From NCBI GenBank assembly GCA_016792765.1, contig JAEULD010000295.1, forward strand, positions 1 to 39,990: a stretch of DNA of 39,990 bases. Reading direction: 5' to 3'. Under the pieces are notes generated by a model. The model was given only the letters and a program-made list of their open reading frames with translations. It did no database searches and had not been told where the DNA came from. The position numbers and the translations under genes are program-made. This DNA comes from Candidatus Odyssella sp. GTDB lineage: Bacteria > Pseudomonadota > Alphaproteobacteria > Bin65. Shown here piece after piece: positions 25,792 through 36,266 of the stretch; position 1 is the first letter of the stretch, and each line of letters starts with the position of its first letter.

Positions 25792-26370
25792 ATGCCCCAG
25801 CCCGACCACGTCATCAGCCTCGGCCTCGCCGTGCCCGATTCTCCGGCCGAGGCCGACATCAAGAAATACTTCGACAAATGCGCCGAGAAGATCGGATTCG
25901 TGCCGAACGTGATCAAAGGCTATGCGGCGCGGCCGGCACGCTGGCGCGCGTTCGTGGCGATGTATCACGCGCTGATGGACAAGGACGGATCGAAACTTTC
26001 GCCGCTCGAGCGCGAGATGATCGCCGTCGTCGTCTCCTCGGTGAACCGCTGCTACTACTGCCTCGTCGCGCATGGCCAGGCGGTGCGCAAGCTCTCGGGC
26101 GATCCCGAGCTCGGCGAGATGCTGGTGATGAACTATCGCGTGGCCGAGCTTTCCAAGCGCCAGCGCGCGATGCTGGACTTCGCCTGGAAGCTCACCGAGA
26201 CGCCGTCGCGCGTCGAAGAGCCGGATCGTGCGGCGCTGCGCGAAGCGGGCTTCAGCGAAGAAGAGATCTGGGACATCGGCGAGACGGCCGCGTTCTACAA
26301 TTTCTCGAATCGCATGGCCTTCACGACCGAAATGATGCCGAACAAGGAGTATCACAAGCTCGATCGCTGA
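25792..26370 (+). CDS. AhpD-like / peroxidase-related carboxymuconolactone decarboxylase-family protein
   Basis: This 192-residue all-helical protein has an RBS CGGAGAG before ATG 25792. It carries the CxxC active-site motif with downstream His (NRCYYCLVAHGQAVR) of AhpD-type alkylhydroperoxidases. LSPLEREMIAVVVSSVN is the family helix before it, and FVPNVIKGYAARP is the N-terminal block of the uncharacterised peroxidase-related subgroup. It probably reduces peroxides by a thiol mechanism in the cytoplasm, but the physiological reductant is unknown. It is convergent with prmC, 45 bases apart. Confidence 0.88.
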   Translation: MPQPDHVISLGLAVPDSPAEADIKKYFDKCAEKIGFVPNVIKGYAARPARWRAFVAMYHALMDKDGSKLSPLEREMIAVVVSSVNRCYYCLVAHGQAVRKLSGDPELGEMLVMNYRVAELSKRQRAMLDFAWKLTETPSRVEEPDRAALREAGFSEEEIWDIGETAAFYNFSNRMAFTTEMMPNKEYHKLDR

Positions 26371-26415
26371 GCGGCCGGGTCTCCACGAACCGAGCCGCGG
26401 CGCGGCCGGCGTCCC

Positions 26416-27485
26416 TCAGCCCGCGGCGAGCACCACGCACCGCTCGCGCCCGGCGATGTCGCGTTTGACGCCGAGCACGGCAAGGCCCGATTCCCGGGCG
26501 AGGTCCGACACGGCCGCGGCCTGGGCCGCGCCGATTTCGAACAGCGCCCGGCCCTCGGGCGCCAGCACGTGCGCAAGGCCGGGAAAGATCGCGCGATAGG
26601 CGTCGAGGCCGTCCGCTCCGGCGAAGAGCGCCGCCGGCGGATCGTGGCGCGCGACCTCGGGTGCCAGCGCCGCGCGCTCGCCGTCCGCGATGTAGGGCGG
26701 ATTGCAGAGGACGAGATCGAAACTCGCGCCGAGGTCGCGGAGCCAGTCCCCGCGCGCAAATTGCACCCGCTCCGCAAGTCCGAGACGCTCCGCATTTTCG
26801 GCCGCGACGGCAAGCGCCTTCTCGCTGGCATCGACGCCGAGGCCAACGGCATTCGGGAACTCCGAGAGCGCCGCCAGCAATAGGCAGCCGCTGCCGGTGC
26901 CGAGGTCGAGCACGGCGAGCGGCACCGCGCGGTCCGGAACGCACGCCACGGCCGCTTCGATCAGCGTCTCGCTGTCGGGGCGCGGGTCGAGCACGGCCGG
27001 CGTGATGCGGAACGCGAGGCTCCAGAACTCGCGCTGGCCGAGGATGCGCGAGACGGGCTCGCGCGTCTTCGCGCGCCGCCGAAGAAAATTCTCGATTCGC
27101 TGCCCGTCGCGCGCTTCGACCGGGCGGTCCTCGGCGAATCGCAGTGCGCCGGGCTCGCCGCCGAGTACCGCGGCGATCAGGATCTGCGCGTCGAGGCGGG
27201 CCGATTCGATGCCGGCTTCGACGAGGCGCCGCTCGGCCTCGGCGAGCCAGCCGCGCAGCGTGCCGGGCTGCGGCGCGAAGGCCGGCGCCGGCGGCCGGGC
27301 CGGGCCGGAGGCCGGCGCAGTCTTCGCTTCCACCGCCGGCGCAGGCCGGTCTGCCCCGCCGCGCGCGTCCTGCCGAGACGTCGCTGGCGGAGACCGCTCG
27401 GTCGGCTTCGCTTTCGCGCCCGGTCGGGCCTTCGTCGGGCGCTTTCGCTTCGGCTTGGTTTTCGGCTTCCGCTTCGCCATCGCGC

Positions 27486-27489
<4 letters not shown>
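26416..27489 (-). CDS. prmC: Release factor glutamine methyltransferase PrmC, with basic N-terminal extension
   Basis: PrmC methylates the Gln of the GGQ motif in release factors, including PrfA encoded immediately upstream. The catalytic domain has the SAM motif [19 protein letters not shown] and the diagnostic [13 protein letters not shown]. The helical N-terminal recognition part is near residues 75-150 ([27 protein letters not shown]). The first ~75 residues are an extra Lys/Arg then Pro/Ala-rich tail not found in Escherichia coli PrmC. GTG 27489 overlaps the prfA stop (GTGA); ATG 27480 is the alternative start. Confidence 0.94.
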
Positions 27490-28558
<1,069 letters not shown>

Positions 28559-28562
<4 letters not shown>

Positions 28563-29863
28563 TTCCGGGGCGCGGTGGGGGTGTGGTCGAGCGCGAACAA
28601 GGCAGCCAGCAGGCGTTCGGCCTCTTCGCGCGCGACGGGGTCCTCGGCAGCCAGCGCGCGGAGGTTCACCGCCGGCCCGTGCAGTAGCCGGTTGACGAGC
28701 AGGCGCGTGGCCTCGGCGGCGCCGTCGCCCGACACCGTGGCGAGCACGGCAGCGCGCTCGGACTCGAACTTCGCGCGCAGCGCCACGATGCTGGCTGCGG
28801 CCTTGCGCTCGTCGCGGCCGCGCAGGAAGGCGGAAGCGGCTTCGTCCACGATCCGGCGCGCGGATTCGGCGGCGTCCTGCCGGCTCTGGCGGCCTTCCAG
28901 CGCCGCGGCCTCGAGATCGCCGAGATCGTAGCGGAACACGCCCTCGATCGCATCGATGGCCGGATCGAGATCGCCGGGAACGGCGGCGTCGATGAGGAAC
29001 ATCGGCTTGCGCTTGCGGCGGCGATGGGCAGCGCGCGCGAGATCGGCGGTGACGACGAGGCGGCGGCTGCCGCAGGCCGAGACGACGATGTCGGCGCGCG
29101 CGAGCGCCTCCTCGAGCATGTCGAACTCCTCGACGTGGCAATCGAGCGCGCGCGCGAGCTGCTCGGCGCGCGCCGGCAGCGGGGCCGCGACGGCGACGCG
29201 CTTCAAGCCGGCGCCGGTGAAATGGCGGATCAGGAGCTCGCCCATCTCGCCGTCGCCGATGAGCAGCGCAGCGCTGCGCCCGATGTCGCCGTGAATGTCG
29301 CGGGCCACGCGCAGCGCCGCGGCGGCCATCGTGACCGGGCGCTCGGCCAAGCCAGTCTCGCTGCGCACGCGCTTGGCGGCGGCGAAGGCGGCGGCGAACA
29401 GCGCGTCGAGCTCGGGGCCGGCGGCGCCGGCGGCGGACGCGACGGCATGCGCCTCTTTCACCTGCCCCAGCACCTGCGGTTCGCCGAGCACTTGGCTTTC
29501 GAGCGAAGCCGCGATCGCGAACAGGCGGCGCACCGCCTCGGCGCCGGAGCGCACCTGCAGCTCGGCCGCGATCTCGACGGCGGGCACGCGGCCGGTGCGC
29601 GCGAGCGCCGCGGCGAACGCGGCGCCGGCCGCCTCGGCCGAAACGTGGCGCACGATCGCTTCGACGCGATCGCACGTGGACATCAGCACGGCCTCGGGCA
29701 GCCCGGCGTCCCGCAGCCAGTCCAGCACCACGGGAAGATTGGCCGCCTCGACGAAGACGAGATCGCGCAGCCGCGCGCCCGACGCGCGGTGATCGAGCCC
29801 GATCGCGTGGAACTCCGGCGCGCCCGCCGCGGCCGCGACCAAGTGGGGGGCCGCAGCGGTCAT
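28559..29863 (-). CDS. hemA: Glutamyl-tRNA reductase
   Basis: This 434-residue NADPH-dependent enzyme makes glutamate-1-semialdehyde from Glu-tRNA, the first step of the C5 tetrapyrrole route. The catalytic Cys is in [13 protein letters not shown], where most homologues have [24 protein letters not shown] is the family signature, [16 protein letters not shown] is the nucleotide-binding fold, and a C-terminal dimerisation helix follows. The usual AVPRDIDP motif reads AVPGDLDP, with Gly for Arg. It is 4-base overlapped with hisS upstream and prfA downstream, so it is translated as part of a tight operon. Most alphaproteobacteria instead use 5-aminolevulinate synthase, so this gene is notable here. 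Confidence 0.95.
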
Positions 29864-31098
29864 CCCGACAGAGCCTCGGCCAGCGCCGCGAGCGCCACTT
29901 CCTTCTGCTCGCCCTTGTCGAGGTCTTTCACCGCGGCGACGCCCTTGGCCAGCTCGTTGTCGCCGAGGATCACGGCGGCGCGCGCGCCGGCCTTGTTGGC
30001 GCGCTGGAGGCGGCGCTTCATGTTGCCCTTGTAGTCGAGCTCGACCGCTATGCCCCGCCGGCGAAGGTCGCGCGCCAGCGACAGCGCCTTGCGCTCGGCC
30101 GCTTCGCCGAGCGGAACCAGCGCCACCGGGCGCGGCGCCGATTCGGGCGCGCCGGCCAGCATCATCAGCCGCTCGATGCCCGCGGCCCAGCCGATGCCGG
30201 GCGTGGGCGGACCGCCGAGCTGTTCGATGAGGCCGTCATACCGACCGCCGGCGAGCACGGTGCCCTGCGCGCCGAGATTGGTGGTCACGAATTCGAACGC
30301 CGTGTGCGTGTAATAGTCGAGCCCGCGCACGAGATGCGGGTTGACGCGATAGGCAATGCCCATGTCGTCAAGACCGCGCAGCACCCCGGCGAAGAAACCT
30401 TGCGCGGACGAAGTCAGGTATTCCTTCAGCAGCGGCGCATTCGGCAGCAGCGCGCGGTCGCCCTCGTCCTTCGAATCGAAAATGCGCAGCGGATTGCGCT
30501 CGAGACGCGACTTGCTGTCTTCGGAGAGCCTGGCCTCGTGCGCCTTGAAATAGTCGATCAGCACCTTCCGGTGCGCGGCGCGGCTCTCGGAATCGCCGAG
30601 CGAGTTGAGCTCGAGCACGCAGTCCTTGAGCACGCCCAGCCGGTCGAGGATGTCGGCGCCGACCGCGATCACCTCCACGTCGGCGCCGGGCTCGGGCGAG
30701 CCGATCACTTCGATGTCGAGCTGGTAGAACTGGCGGTAGCGGCCCTTCTGCGGGCGTTCGTAACGGAACATCGGCCCCCAGGCGAACACCTTGAACGGCA
30801 CGTTCTGCTGCTGGCCGTTGGTGATGAACGCGCGGCAGATGCCGGCGGTGTATTCGGGGCGCAGGGTGAGCGGATCGCCGCCGCGGTCGACGAAGCTGTA
30901 CATCTGCTTCATCACCACGTCGGACGTCTCGCCCGAGGTGCGCGCGAACACTTCGGTCGTCTCGAAGACCGGGGTCGCCATCTCGCGATAGCCGTAGAGG
31001 CGCGTCACCGCGCGCGCGGCCTCCACCACGTGGGCGAAGCGCGGATACTCGTCGGGCAGGATGTCGTGCGTGCCGCGGATGGGCTGGAGCGAGGTCAT
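29860..31098 (-). CDS. hisS: Histidyl-tRNA synthetase
   Basis: This 412-residue class II synthetase charges tRNA-His. It shows [10 protein letters not shown] at the start, motif 2 ([32 protein letters not shown]), the His-binding motifs [15 protein letters not shown] and AGGRYDGL, and motif 3 [17 protein letters not shown]-terminal anticodon-binding domain follows. Length is normal. It lies 156 bases downstream of ispG, with a palindromic repeat in the gap, and overlaps hemA by four bases. Confidence 0.97.
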   Translation of the reverse strand: MTSLQPIRGTHDILPDEYPRFAHVVEAARAVTRLYGYREMATPVFETTEVFARTSGETSDVVMKQMYSFVDRGGDPLTLRPEYTAGICRAFITNGQQQNVPFKVFAWGPMFRYERPQKGRYRQFYQLDIEVIGSPEPGADVEVIAVGADILDRLGVLKDCVLELNSLGDSESRAAHRKVLIDYFKAHEARLSEDSKSRLERNPLRIFDSKDEGDRALLPNAPLLKEYLTSSAQGFFAGVLRGLDDMGIAYRVNPHLVRGLDYYTHTAFEFVTTNLGAQGTVLAGGRYDGLIEQLGGPPTPGIGWAAGIERLMMLAGAPESAPRPVALVPLGEAAERKALSLARDLRRRGIAVELDYKGNMKRRLQRANKAGARAAVILGDNELAKGVAAVKDLDKGEQKEVALAALAEALSG

Positions 31099-31141
31099 GG
31101 CGAAGGATTGGTTACAGGCGAAGCATTTACAATGAATTGGC

Positions 31142-31161
31142 GTCCCCGCGAAAGCGGGGAC
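31142..31161. repeat. Dispersed palindromic hairpin repeat
   Basis: GTCCCCGC-GAAA-GCGGGGAC, flanked by CGT.. and ..CCCACGC, is a perfect 8-bp stem with a GNRA-like tetraloop, in the ispG-hisS gap. The form CCCGCGAAAGCGGGGACCCA is, to my knowledge, a common extragenic palindromic repeat in alphaproteobacteria. In RNA it could stabilise upstream transcripts or attenuate read-through. There is no T-run. Confidence 0.6.
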
Positions 31162-31254
31162 CCACGCGGCGTTGACGCAGGGCGCGACTGCGGAGCGGTG
31201 CTGGGCCTATGACTTCCAGCGCGCGCGGGAGCGACAATGATGGCCGGTCGAGGG

Positions 31255-32397
31255 CTATTCCGCCGCCCGGACCTGCTTCGCGGCCTCTTCCTTCGCCTTC
31301 GCTGCCTCGATCTCGGCGGCCTTCTTTTCGACCAGCTCGACGAGATGATCGACCATGTTGCCGTCGCGCAGCACGTGGTGCCGCTCGCCGTCGATGTAGA
31401 TCTGGTGGCCGCTGCCGCCGCCGGTGAGGCCGATATCGGTCTCGCGCGCCTCGCCCGGGCCGTTGACGACGCAGCCGATCACCGAGAGCGACATCGGCGT
31501 GCTGATATGCGCGAGGCGCTTCTCGAGCTCGGCGATCGTCGGAATCACCTGGAACTCCTGCCGCGCGCAGGAGGGGCACGAAATCACGTTCACGCCGCGA
31601 TGACGCAGGCCGAGGCCCTTCAGGATCTCGAAGCCGACCTTCACCTCTTCCACCGGATCGGCCGAGAGCGAGACCCGGATCGTATCGCCGATGCCGGCCC
31701 AGAGCAGCGAGCCGATGCCGATCGACGACTTGACGGTGCCGGTCATGAGGCCGCCCGCCTCCGTGACGCCGAGATGCAGCGGGTAGTCGCAGGCCTCGGC
31801 GAGCTGCTGATAGGCGGCGACGGCGAGGAACACGTCGGACGCCTTGCACGAGATCTTGAAGTTGAAGAAGTCGTTGTCCTCGAGAATCCGGATGTGGTCG
31901 AGCGCCGATTCGACCATCGCCTCGGGGCACGGCTCGCCATATTTCTCGAGCAGGTCCTTCTCGAGCGAGCCGGCGTTGACGCCGATGCGCATCGAGCAAT
32001 TGTTGTCTTTCGCCGCCTTGATCACCTCGCGGACGCGTTCGGAGGTGCCGATATTGCCCGGATTGATGCGCAGGCATGCGGCGCCGGCCTTGGCCGCCTC
32101 GATCGCGCGCTTGTAGTGGAAATGGATGTCGGCGACGATCGGCACCTTCGCGGCCTTGACGATCGCCGGCAGCGCCTTCGTCGAATCCTCGTCCGGGCAC
32201 GAGACGCGGACGATGTCCGCGCCGGCCGCCTCGGCCGCCTGCACCTGCGCAATCGTCGCCTTGGCGTCGCTGGTCGGCGTGTTGGTCATCGTCTGCACGG
32301 TGATCGGGGAATCGCCGCCGACCGGCACGTTTCCGACCATGATCTGGCGGGATTTCCGCCGCAGGATCTGGCGATAGGCGCGGACGCTGCTGCTCAT
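31255..32397 (-). CDS. ispG: 4-hydroxy-3-methylbut-2-en-1-yl diphosphate synthase
   Basis: This 380-residue iron-sulfur enzyme is the penultimate step of the MEP isoprenoid pathway. It opens [25 protein letters not shown] and has the TIM-barrel [13 protein letters not shown] and [15 protein letters not shown]. The 4Fe-4S ligand Cys are in [12 protein letters not shown] and [19 protein letters not shown]. The last ~30 residues are a charged Ala/Glu/Lys tail. It lies downstream of the rodZ-like gene, 123 bases apart. Confidence 0.97.
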   Translation of the reverse strand: MSSSVRAYRQILRRKSRQIMVGNVPVGGDSPITVQTMTNTPTSDAKATIAQVQAAEAAGADIVRVSCPDEDSTKALPAIVKAAKVPIVADIHFHYKRAIEAAKAGAACLRINPGNIGTSERVREVIKAAKDNNCSMRIGVNAGSLEKDLLEKYGEPCPEAMVESALDHIRILEDNDFFNFKISCKASDVFLAVAAYQQLAEACDYPLHLGVTEAGGLMTGTVKSSIGIGSLLWAGIGDTIRVSLSADPVEEVKVGFEILKGLGLRHRGVNVISCPSCARQEFQVIPTIAELEKRLAHISTPMSLSVIGCVVNGPGEARETDIGLTGGGSGHQIYIDGERHHVLRDGNMVDHLVELVEKKAAEIEAAKAKEEAAKQVRAAE

Positions 32398-32520
32398 GGG
32401 GAACCTTGTCTCCGCTCAACGCGAACCGACCCGCGCGGTCGCCCGGCGGGCCGTCGTGACACCCGAGCTAAGCTAGTGAGCGCGGCGCGGCCGGGCAAGC
32501 GGCACGCCCGCCGTTGTGCC

Positions 32521-33417
32521 CTAAGGGAGCTTGGCCAGCTCTTTGGGATCGAGGCTGATCCGGCGGGCCTGGCCGGCGCCGGCGATGGGTTTCTTCAGCT
32601 GGCCGTCGACCACGATCTGGAGAGCCGCAGGGTTGCCGAGTTCCATCACGAGATCCGCGCGCTGGTCGGGCAGCGTGAACTCGTCGCCCCTGTGCATCGT
32701 CTTATGGAACACGACCTTGCCCTTCTGGTCGTGGATATAGACCCAGCAGGTGCCGGTCGCGCGGATCACGACCTTGCCCTTGATCGCGGCCGGGCCGGCG
32801 GACGAGGTGGTGGCGCCGGTCTTGCCCGGCTCCGCGGCCTCGGCGTTGGGCTCGGCGGCGGCGGTATCGGTCGCAGGCGGCGCCGAAGCCTGGTTCAATT
32901 TCTTCGCCGTGTCGGCGTCGATGAGCGGAACCGGCGCCATCGGCGCATGGGCATCGGCGGAGGTGACCGGAACGGTCATCTCGGCGGGGCGCTCCGTGTA
33001 GAAATGCCAACCGCCATAGCCCGCCGCGGCGACGAGCAGCGATGCCGTGACGACCGCGCGGCCCGGGAAGCGGCTCGCACGCAGCGGCTGCGGTGGCGCG
33101 AGCCTCGCCGTCTGCGGCACGTCGCCGATTTCGCCCTTGAAGCGGCGCACCATTTCCTCGGGCTCGAGGCCGAGATGGCGCGCATAGGTGCGAACGAAGC
33201 CGAAACAATAGGGCACCTTGGGCAGCGCGCCGTATTGGCGGCTCTCCAGCGCGCGGAGCACGTCTTCCTTGAGGCAGAGATCGCGGCTGACCTGCGGCAG
33301 GCTCAGCCCGCGCTTTTCGCGCGCCCTGCGCAGCGCCGTGCCCACGCTCTCGGCGAGATCGGCCGCGCCCTCGGCGGAAACTTCGGCGGCGGAGAAAGTG
33401 CGCGTCGCGTCGCTCAT
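32521..33417 (-). CDS. RodZ-like helix-turn-helix membrane protein
   Basis: This 298-residue protein starts at ATG 33417 (MSDATRTF); an in-frame ATG at 33441 is less likely. It has an N-terminal HTH_25 domain (VGTALRRAREKRGLSLPQVSRDLCL, LESRQYGALPKVPYCFGFVRTYARHLG). One membrane segment follows near residues 125-145 (AVVTASLLVAAAGYGGWHFY). A disordered Ala/Pro-rich linker leads to a periplasmic DUF4115 domain (GTCWVYIHDQKGKVVFHKTMHRGDEFTLP). RodZ proteins of this architecture organise MreB-dependent cell-wall growth. The position just upstream of ispG is frequent in proteobacteria. Confidence 0.88.
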   Translation of the reverse strand: MSDATRTFSAAEVSAEGAADLAESVGTALRRAREKRGLSLPQVSRDLCLKEDVLRALESRQYGALPKVPYCFGFVRTYARHLGLEPEEMVRRFKGEIGDVPQTARLAPPQPLRASRFPGRAVVTASLLVAAAGYGGWHFYTERPAEMTVPVTSADAHAPMAPVPLIDADTAKKLNQASAPPATDTAAAEPNAEAAEPGKTGATTSSAGPAAIKGKVVIRATGTCWVYIHDQKGKVVFHKTMHRGDEFTLPDQRADLVMELGNPAALQIVVDGQLKKPIAGAGQARRISLDPKELAKLP

Positions 33418-33722
33418 GGGTCCACCCGATATCGGCCCCATCCCTGGGAAGCGGAACAGCCCGCTTCCAGCCCACCCTTATCGGGAAACCCGCCGGCGTC
33501 GTCGGCGCCTGTCAACGTTCGCTCCGAATCCCGCCGATCGGATGAACGCGCGTTTTCGGTCGAGTAGCGCTGCGGTTTCCCTGGTCCGTCGCCGGCGTTT
33601 TGCGCCGCGCGTCCCTTGCATCGGTTTCTAGCCTCACTCTTTTCGACCGGCAAGATGGGAAGCGCGCTTTTAACGCTGATTCTGCATTCGCCGTGAAGAT
33701 TCCGGCGGAACGAAACGGGCCG
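33418..33722. other. Intergenic region between ptsP and the rodZ-like gene
   Basis: These 305 bases show no gene. Read on the minus strand there is an isolated TTGACA around 33514-33519 with no good -10 at normal spacing. I see no clear terminator after ptsP. It may hold the promoter for the rodZ-ispG-hisS-hemA-prfA-prmC run. Confidence 0.4.
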
Positions 33723-36083
33723 TCAGAGCGCCACCCCGTGGTCGCGGGCGAACGCCAGCAATTTCGAGCGCAACGAGTGATCGCAGCTCTCGCGAAGTTC
33801 GCCCAGATATTCGGCAAGGTGGCCGAGCGCCACGCTGCGCACCATCGCCTTGACCGGGCCGACATTGGGCGCGGCCATCGACAGCTGGCGGAAGCCGAGG
33901 CCGATCAAGGCCATCGCCTCGAGCGGATCGCCGGCCATTTCTCCGCACAAAGTCAGCGGGATGCCCTGGCCGCCTCGCGCGGCGCGGCAGGTTTCGGCGA
34001 GCTGCCGGAGCAGGTTCAGAACCGGCGGCGCCAGGACGTCGTAGCGCTGCGCCAGGCGCGGGTTGCCGCGGTCGCAGGCGAACAGAAACTGCACGAGATC
34101 GTTGCTGCCGACCGAGACGAAATCGGCGCGTTCGACCAGCGCCGGCAGCTGGAACAGCAGCGCCGGCACCTCGATCATCGCGCCGACCTTGATCGACCGG
34201 GGCGGCTCCATGCCGCGCGCGGCGCACCGCGCCAGCTCGAGATCGAGCAGCCGCCGCGCGGCCGCGAATTCGGCCACCTCCGCGATCATCGGGAACATCA
34301 CGCTCAGCTCGCGCCCGGACGCGGCGCGGACCAGCGCGCGCAGCTGGCGGCGCAGCAGCGCCGGGTGATCGAGCCCGATCCGGATCGCCCGCCACCCCAT
34401 CGCCGGATTGTCTTCGGTCTTCTCGCCGAAATAGGGCAGCATCTTGTCGCCGCCGATGTCGAGCGTGCGGAACACGACCGGCCGCCCGCCGGCGAGATCG
34501 ATGATGCGGCCGTAAAGCGTCGTCTGCTCCTCGGCGCTCGGGAAAGCGGGACGCACCATGAACGGGATTTCGGTGCGATAGAGGCCGACGCCGTCGGCGC
34601 CCGTCTCGGCCAGCATCTGCAGGTCGACGAGCAGGCCGGCGTTGAGCCGCAGCGAAATCGCCGCGCCGTCGCGCGTCACCGAGGGCAGGTCGCGCATCGC
34701 CGTGTAGGCCGCGCGGCGCGCCACGCGGTCCGACGCGGTCTGGCGGTAGAGCGCCAGCACGTCTTCGCCGGGGCGCACGAACACCTGCGCGTGATCGGCA
34801 TCGACGACGATCGGATCGTTTGGCTCGATGCGCGAGAGGGCGCCGCGCGTCCGCCCGACGACGGGGATGTCGAGCGCCTTCGCGACGATGGCGACGTGCG
34901 CCGTGGGCGAGCCCTCCTCCAGCACCAGGCCGCGCAAGCGGGCGCGGTCGTAGTCGAGCAGCTCGGCCGGCCCCATGCTGTGCGCGACGACGACGATGTC
35001 GGGCGGCATTTCGCTCGGCTTCTGGATGTCGGCGCGCCCGTCGCCGCCGGCGAGGTGCAGCAGCAGCCGGCGCGCGAGATCGTCGAAATCGGCCATGCGC
35101 TCGCGCAGATACGGATCGGCCACGGCCTGCATGCGCGCATTGTTCTCGTTGCGCACCTTCTCCGCCGCCGCCTCCGCCGTGAGGCCGCCCTCGATCGCCT
35201 CGCGGATGCGGCCGAGCCAGCCGCGGTCTTCGGCGATCATGCGGTAGGTCTCGAGAATCTCGCGATGCTCGCCGCCCTGCGCGAGCGCGTCGTCGGCCAG
35301 CATCGTGTCGAGCTGCGTATACATGCCGGCAAGCGCGGCATCGAGGCGATCGAGCTCGAGCGGCACGTCTTCGGCGATGAGGCGCTTCACGACGATGCGC
35401 GGCTCGTGCGGGACGGCGAGGCCGATCGCGAGCCCGCCGTTGAGCCGCACGCCGTTGAGGCGCAGCGGCAGCAGCGCGATGCCGTCGGCCTCGCGCAGTT
35501 CCTCGGCGCTGACGAGTTCGCCGCTGGCCACCATCTCGGCCAGCACCATCGCGACGGTCTGCAGCGTCTCGATTTCGTCTTCGCTGTAGTGGCGCTGCGC
35601 GCGATTCTGCACCGCGACGACGCCGACCACCTTGCCGGTGCGCAGGATCGGCACGCCCATCATCGACTGATAGGGCTCTTCGCCGGTTTCCGGGCGATAG
35701 GCGAAGCGGGGATCGGCCGGCGCGTCGGAGAGGGCGAGGGCGCGCGCATGCGCGGCGATGTCGCCGATGATGCCTTCGCCGATCCGGAGGCGCGTCTTGT
35801 GCACGGCCTCGGGGTTGAGGCCCTCGGTCGCGAACAGCTCGAGCACGTCGCCGGCCCGGCGGAGATAGATCGAGCACACCTCGGCCACCATGTTGGTGGC
35901 GATGATCTTCGCGATGCGCTCGAGGCGCGGCGCCGCGGGGCCGCCGCCGGCCATGATCTCGCGAAGACGCTTCAGCAGCAGCCGCGTGTCGCTGGCCGCG
36001 CCGTGCGCGGCGCCCGGCGGCTTCTGCCCAGCCGGCTTCGGCCCCGGCGGCGTCTTCGGCTTCCTGGACGGCAGGTCCGTCAT
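33723..36083 (-). CDS. ptsP: Phosphoenolpyruvate-protein phosphotransferase PtsP (EI-Ntr)
   Basis: This 786-residue enzyme I of the nitrogen PTS passes phosphate from PEP to NPr. I start at ATG 36083 (MTDLPSRKP); a GGGGAGG lies only one base upstream, which is unusually close. After a Pro/Lys-rich leader comes a GAF domain (ATNMVAEVCSIYLRRAG through VGVVAVQNR). Then the EI N-terminal domain carries the phosphorylatable His in LVLEEGSPTAHVAIVAKALDIP. The C-terminal PEP-binding barrel follows (GLYRTEIPFMVRP, FRTLDIGGDKMLPYF, GSNDLVQFLFACDRGNP, LCGEMAGDP). The order lysC-ptsP is a hallmark of alphaproteobacteria. Confidence 0.95.
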   Translation of the reverse strand: MTDLPSRKPKTPPGPKPAGQKPPGAAHGAASDTRLLLKRLREIMAGGGPAAPRLERIAKIIATNMVAEVCSIYLRRAGDVLELFATEGLNPEAVHKTRLRIGEGIIGDIAAHARALALSDAPADPRFAYRPETGEEPYQSMMGVPILRTGKVVGVVAVQNRAQRHYSEDEIETLQTVAMVLAEMVASGELVSAEELREADGIALLPLRLNGVRLNGGLAIGLAVPHEPRIVVKRLIAEDVPLELDRLDAALAGMYTQLDTMLADDALAQGGEHREILETYRMIAEDRGWLGRIREAIEGGLTAEAAAEKVRNENNARMQAVADPYLRERMADFDDLARRLLLHLAGGDGRADIQKPSEMPPDIVVVAHSMGPAELLDYDRARLRGLVLEEGSPTAHVAIVAKALDIPVVGRTRGALSRIEPNDPIVVDADHAQVFVRPGEDVLALYRQTASDRVARRAAYTAMRDLPSVTRDGAAISLRLNAGLLVDLQMLAETGADGVGLYRTEIPFMVRPAFPSAEEQTTLYGRIIDLAGGRPVVFRTLDIGGDKMLPYFGEKTEDNPAMGWRAIRIGLDHPALLRRQLRALVRAASGRELSVMFPMIAEVAEFAAARRLLDLELARCAARGMEPPRSIKVGAMIEVPALLFQLPALVERADFVSVGSNDLVQFLFACDRGNPRLAQRYDVLAPPVLNLLRQLAETCRAARGGQGIPLTLCGEMAGDPLEAMALIGLGFRQLSMAAPNVGPVKAMVRSVALGHLAEYLGELRESCDHSLRSKLLAFARDHGVAL

Positions 36084-36193
36084 TCCTCCCCGCTCCGGCG
36101 GAGTTCGAGCGTCGCGCAGCCGAGGCTCGCCTCCATGACGGGCACGTCGAGCCTCGGCCGCCGGCGCTTCCGCTTCCAATCTAGCAAGATTTG

Positions 36194-36213
36194 GGCCGAA
36201 GTTTGATTCGGCC
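36194..36213. terminator. Hairpin in the lysC-ptsP gap
   Basis: GGCCGAA-GTTTGA-TTCGGCC is a perfect 7-bp stem with a 6-base loop, downstream of lysC and upstream of ptsP. On the minus strand it is followed by CAAATCTTGC, with no T-run. It is probably an attenuator, an RNA-stability hairpin or a weak terminator. Confidence 0.35.
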
Positions 36214-36232
36214 TTCTTCGCTGTTTTTCGAA

Positions 36233-36247
36233 CGCCCCTTCGGGGCG
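36233..36247. terminator. GC-rich hairpin just after lysC
   Basis: CGCCCC-TTC-GGGGCG is a perfect 6-bp stem 20 bases past the lysC stop. On the minus strand TTCGAAAAAC follows. The stem is strong but the T-run is poor, so partial termination is likely at best. Together with the hairpin at 36194 it forms a double structure between lysC and ptsP. Confidence 0.4.
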
Positions 36248-36266
36248 GCCGGCGCCGGCGCCGAGA

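Noticed and set aside
33418-33722. TTGACA on the minus strand as rodZ-like promoter
   Set aside because: There is no acceptable -10 hexamer at 15-19 bases spacing.
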